From NCBI RefSeq assembly GCF_001578875.1, contig NZ_KQ969506.1, positions 754,502-802,044 of the forward strand: a stretch of DNA of 47,543 bases, in the 5' to 3' direction. A program made the translations under genes and the position numbers. The stretch comes from Streptococcus sp. DD13 (GTDB lineage: Bacteria; Bacillota; Bacilli; Lactobacillales; Streptococcaceae). Positions 46,016 to 47,543 of the stretch are shown piece after piece; the first letter of the stretch is position 1, and each line of letters opens with the position of its first letter. The notes under the pieces were generated by a model. It was given only the letters and a program-made list of their open reading frames with translations, was not told the DNA's origin and searched no databases.

Positions 46016-46951
46016 TTAGGAGTCCTTGATAGACGAGGAATTCCGTCTTAAATACACTTCAATTCGTTTTCGTATCGGAACTTGCTCTCCTTTTCGAGTC
46101 TCCCAACAATCCATTTCCAGGCTTTGAAAGGTCGCATTCAAGGCTGCCCCGATGATGAGGACGGTTGCGATAAACATAAACCAAAGAACCAGGATCAGCA
46201 TAACCACAGCTGTTACAAGCCGAAAATCTAAGAGGCGGTTGGCATACCGTTCCATATAAAAGCGAAAGATGCGACCGACCGATGTCATCACTAAGATGAC
46301 AAAGATAGTCCCAGGTAGCACATAGCGAAACTTGCGAATTTTGACATTGGGCAATAAAAGATAAAGCAAAATGAGGGCCAGGGTCATAGCGAGAAAGACG
46401 ACCGGTAAGGTTCGATATTCCAATAAATTCGTCCAATGCTGGTTGATCCAGCCACGCTGACTAAGAAAATGAAGAATCCTGTCTCCTGCAGTAAAAACCG
46501 TTACACTAAAAATCAAGATGACTTGGAGAGCCAATCCGATCAAAATGCCGATCACATGACTCAAGAAGACCCCTCGATGTTTTGCAACTCCGTACGCCTT
46601 ATTAAAGGCTTTTTGAAGAGCATTCATCGCTCTTGTAAAGGTATACAGGACCGAAAAAATCGAAACCCCTAACCAAGGTGTGGAGGCTTGGGTAAAGACA
46701 GGGACCAGTAATTCTTGAACTGTTGGATAGAGTCTAGCTGGAAAGATGGTCTTTAGAAAGACCATCAACTGATTGATATCGATTCGCCAATATGGCAAAA
46801 GACTCGTAATCACCATCAAGATAGGAAAAACTGAAATCAGTAAATAATAGGCGACCGCGACGGGTGTGATATCCAGTTCGGCAGAGCCTAAAAAGTACAA
46901 AAAAGAGGAGACAGGACGACTGGAACGAATCTGATTCCAACGTTTTTTCAT
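46016..46951 (-). CDS. YihY/BrkB-family membrane protein
   Basis: Encodes 311 aa with six or more hydrophobic segments: AVAYYLLISVFPILMVITSL early, YTFTRAMNALQKAFNKAYG near residue 103, and LVLWFMFIATVLIIGAALNA near the end. Formerly misnamed ribonuclease BN; the function is uncertain. 43 nt after map on the same strand, so probably co-transcribed. Confidence 0.85.
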   Translation of the reverse strand: MKKRWNQIRSSRPVSSFLYFLGSAELDITPVAVAYYLLISVFPILMVITSLLPYWRIDINQLMVFLKTIFPARLYPTVQELLVPVFTQASTPWLGVSIFSVLYTFTRAMNALQKAFNKAYGVAKHRGVFLSHVIGILIGLALQVILIFSVTVFTAGDRILHFLSQRGWINQHWTNLLEYRTLPVVFLAMTLALILLYLLLPNVKIRKFRYVLPGTIFVILVMTSVGRIFRFYMERYANRLLDFRLVTAVVMLILVLWFMFIATVLIIGAALNATFQSLEMDCWETRKGEQVPIRKRIEVYLRRNSSSIKDS

Positions 46952-46994
46952 ATCCTCCTCCTTTCTCCAATGGTACCAGAGACAGTTGAAACGA

Positions 46995-47543
46995 TTAATA
47001 GGTTCCTTCTTCGCCTTGGCTGGTTAAGATGACCGGTCCATCTTTAGTGATGACAAATTGATGTTCATATTGACAAGATAGGCCACCGTCCAAGGTCTTA
47101 TGGGCCCAACCAGTTTTTAGATCGGTATCGATCTCCCAGGTTCCTGTGTTAATCATCGGCTCAATAGTGAGGACCATTCCTTCTCGCAAACGTAGCCCAC
47201 GGCCAGCACGACCATAGTGGGGAACCATCGGCTCCTCATGCATGGTTGGACCAACCCCGTGACCCACTAAATCTTTCACAACCCCATATCCATAGCTTTC
47301 CGCATGTTCTTGGATCGCTGCTCCGATGTCTCCGATGCGATTGCCCACAACTGCTTGTTCAATCCCCTTGTACAAACACTCTTTGGTCACTTTCATAAGC
47401 TGTTGGACTTCTGGACTCACTGACCCAACTGCGTAAGCCCAACATGAGTCTGCAAGGCCACCGGTATAATTTTCGGTGTAGCGCTTCATATCAGAAACAT
47501 TGTCAAAATCAAGGCGTGATACATCTAGATAGGACTTATCCAG
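46995..47543 (-). CDS. map: Methionine aminopeptidase, 5' end outside window
   Basis: The frame stays open to the right edge: LDKSYLDVSRLDFDN and VSDMKRYTENYTGG precede DSCWAYAVG. Metal ligands visible: His in VGHGVGP, Glu in LTIEPM, Glu in CQYEHQF. The first Asp ligands lie in or before the insert region. The DKSYLDVSR...YTENYTGG segment is the insert typical of streptococcal type I MetAP. It removes the N-terminal Met co-translationally. Ends in SQGEEGTY. Confidence 0.92.
   Translation of the reverse strand: MDKSYLDVSRLDFDNVSDMKRYTENYTGGLADSCWAYAVGSVSPEVQQLMKVTKECLYKGIEQAVVGNRIGDIGAAIQEHAESYGYGVVKDLVGHGVGPTMHEEPMVPHYGRAGRGLRLREGMVLTIEPMINTGTWEIDTDLKTGWAHKTLDGGLSCQYEHQFVITKDGPVILTSQGEEGTY

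Overview
The window looks like chromosomal DNA of a viridans-group Streptococcus (sanguinis/parasanguinis/mitis-like). Evidence: moderate GC, strong Shine-Dalgarno sites, extended -10 promoters, an LPXTG/YSIRK-type cell-wall pullulanase, DexB, a preQ1-II riboswitch before queT, an lgt-hprK pair, the Gal operon with divergent galR, and a MetAP with the streptococcal-type insert. No rRNA, tRNA, CRISPR array, IS transposase or phage gene was seen.

Layout. (1) 1-5346, minus strand: the 5' part of a full-length lipase-type toxin gene, preceded by a tandem array of six membrane-anchored immunity-like genes. Each is interleaved with a short fragment of the toxin's own N-terminus. (2) 5372-11746: mntH, gor, a small membrane protein, BirA-controlled bioY (frameshifted), a PC4-like ssDNA-binding gene, a hypothetical gene and a cobalamin-independent methionine-synthase-like gene. 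(3) 11748-18400: galK-galT-galE with divergent galR, then dexB under a CcpA site. (4) 18493-22270: the tRNA U34 hydroxylation pair trhP1-trhP2 and an iron-containing alcohol dehydrogenase. (5) 22463-27817: a second toxin locus. It has five paralogous membrane-anchored immunity-like proteins, then a lipase-type toxin with a C-terminal helical domain, then two ~100-aa helical proteins. The order resembles the type VII secreted lipase TslA with its TlaA1/TlaA2 partners, with the toxic domain at the N-terminus. (6) 28065-32053: an ECF transporter operon with uridine phosphorylase, probably for nucleoside uptake. (7) 32124-36543: a CcpA-controlled cell-wall pullulanase followed by a 40-codon small ORF. 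(8) 36723-47543: small envelope proteins, lgt-hprK, a decayed membrane-protein gene between two repeat copies, an envelope-stress-like pair, tex-sprT, queT with a riboswitch, GtrA, YihY and partial map.

The two toxin loci are homologous. Their lipase domains align around an AVAP(V/I)V...AGT segment, a Ser nucleophile elbow and a downstream Asn-His. Their immunity-like proteins share one plan: an N-terminal TM helix, a short helix, then a Y-x-G-hydrophobic-x-x-(I/V)-(E/Q)-F motif. In locus A, partial duplication has left every extra immunity gene attached to a toxin stub cut at nearly the same residue.

A ~175-bp dispersed element occurs five times (9301, 11572, 40015, 40326, 44337). It has three predicted hairpins, the last terminator-like. 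Two copies start directly at a stop codon, so it may serve as a mobile 3'-UTR/terminator module.

Several genes are broken by single-base homopolymer differences: bioY G8, pulA A6, the ytxH-like gene A5 and one immunity gene A7. This pattern fits either contingency loci or base-calling error, and affected entries say so.
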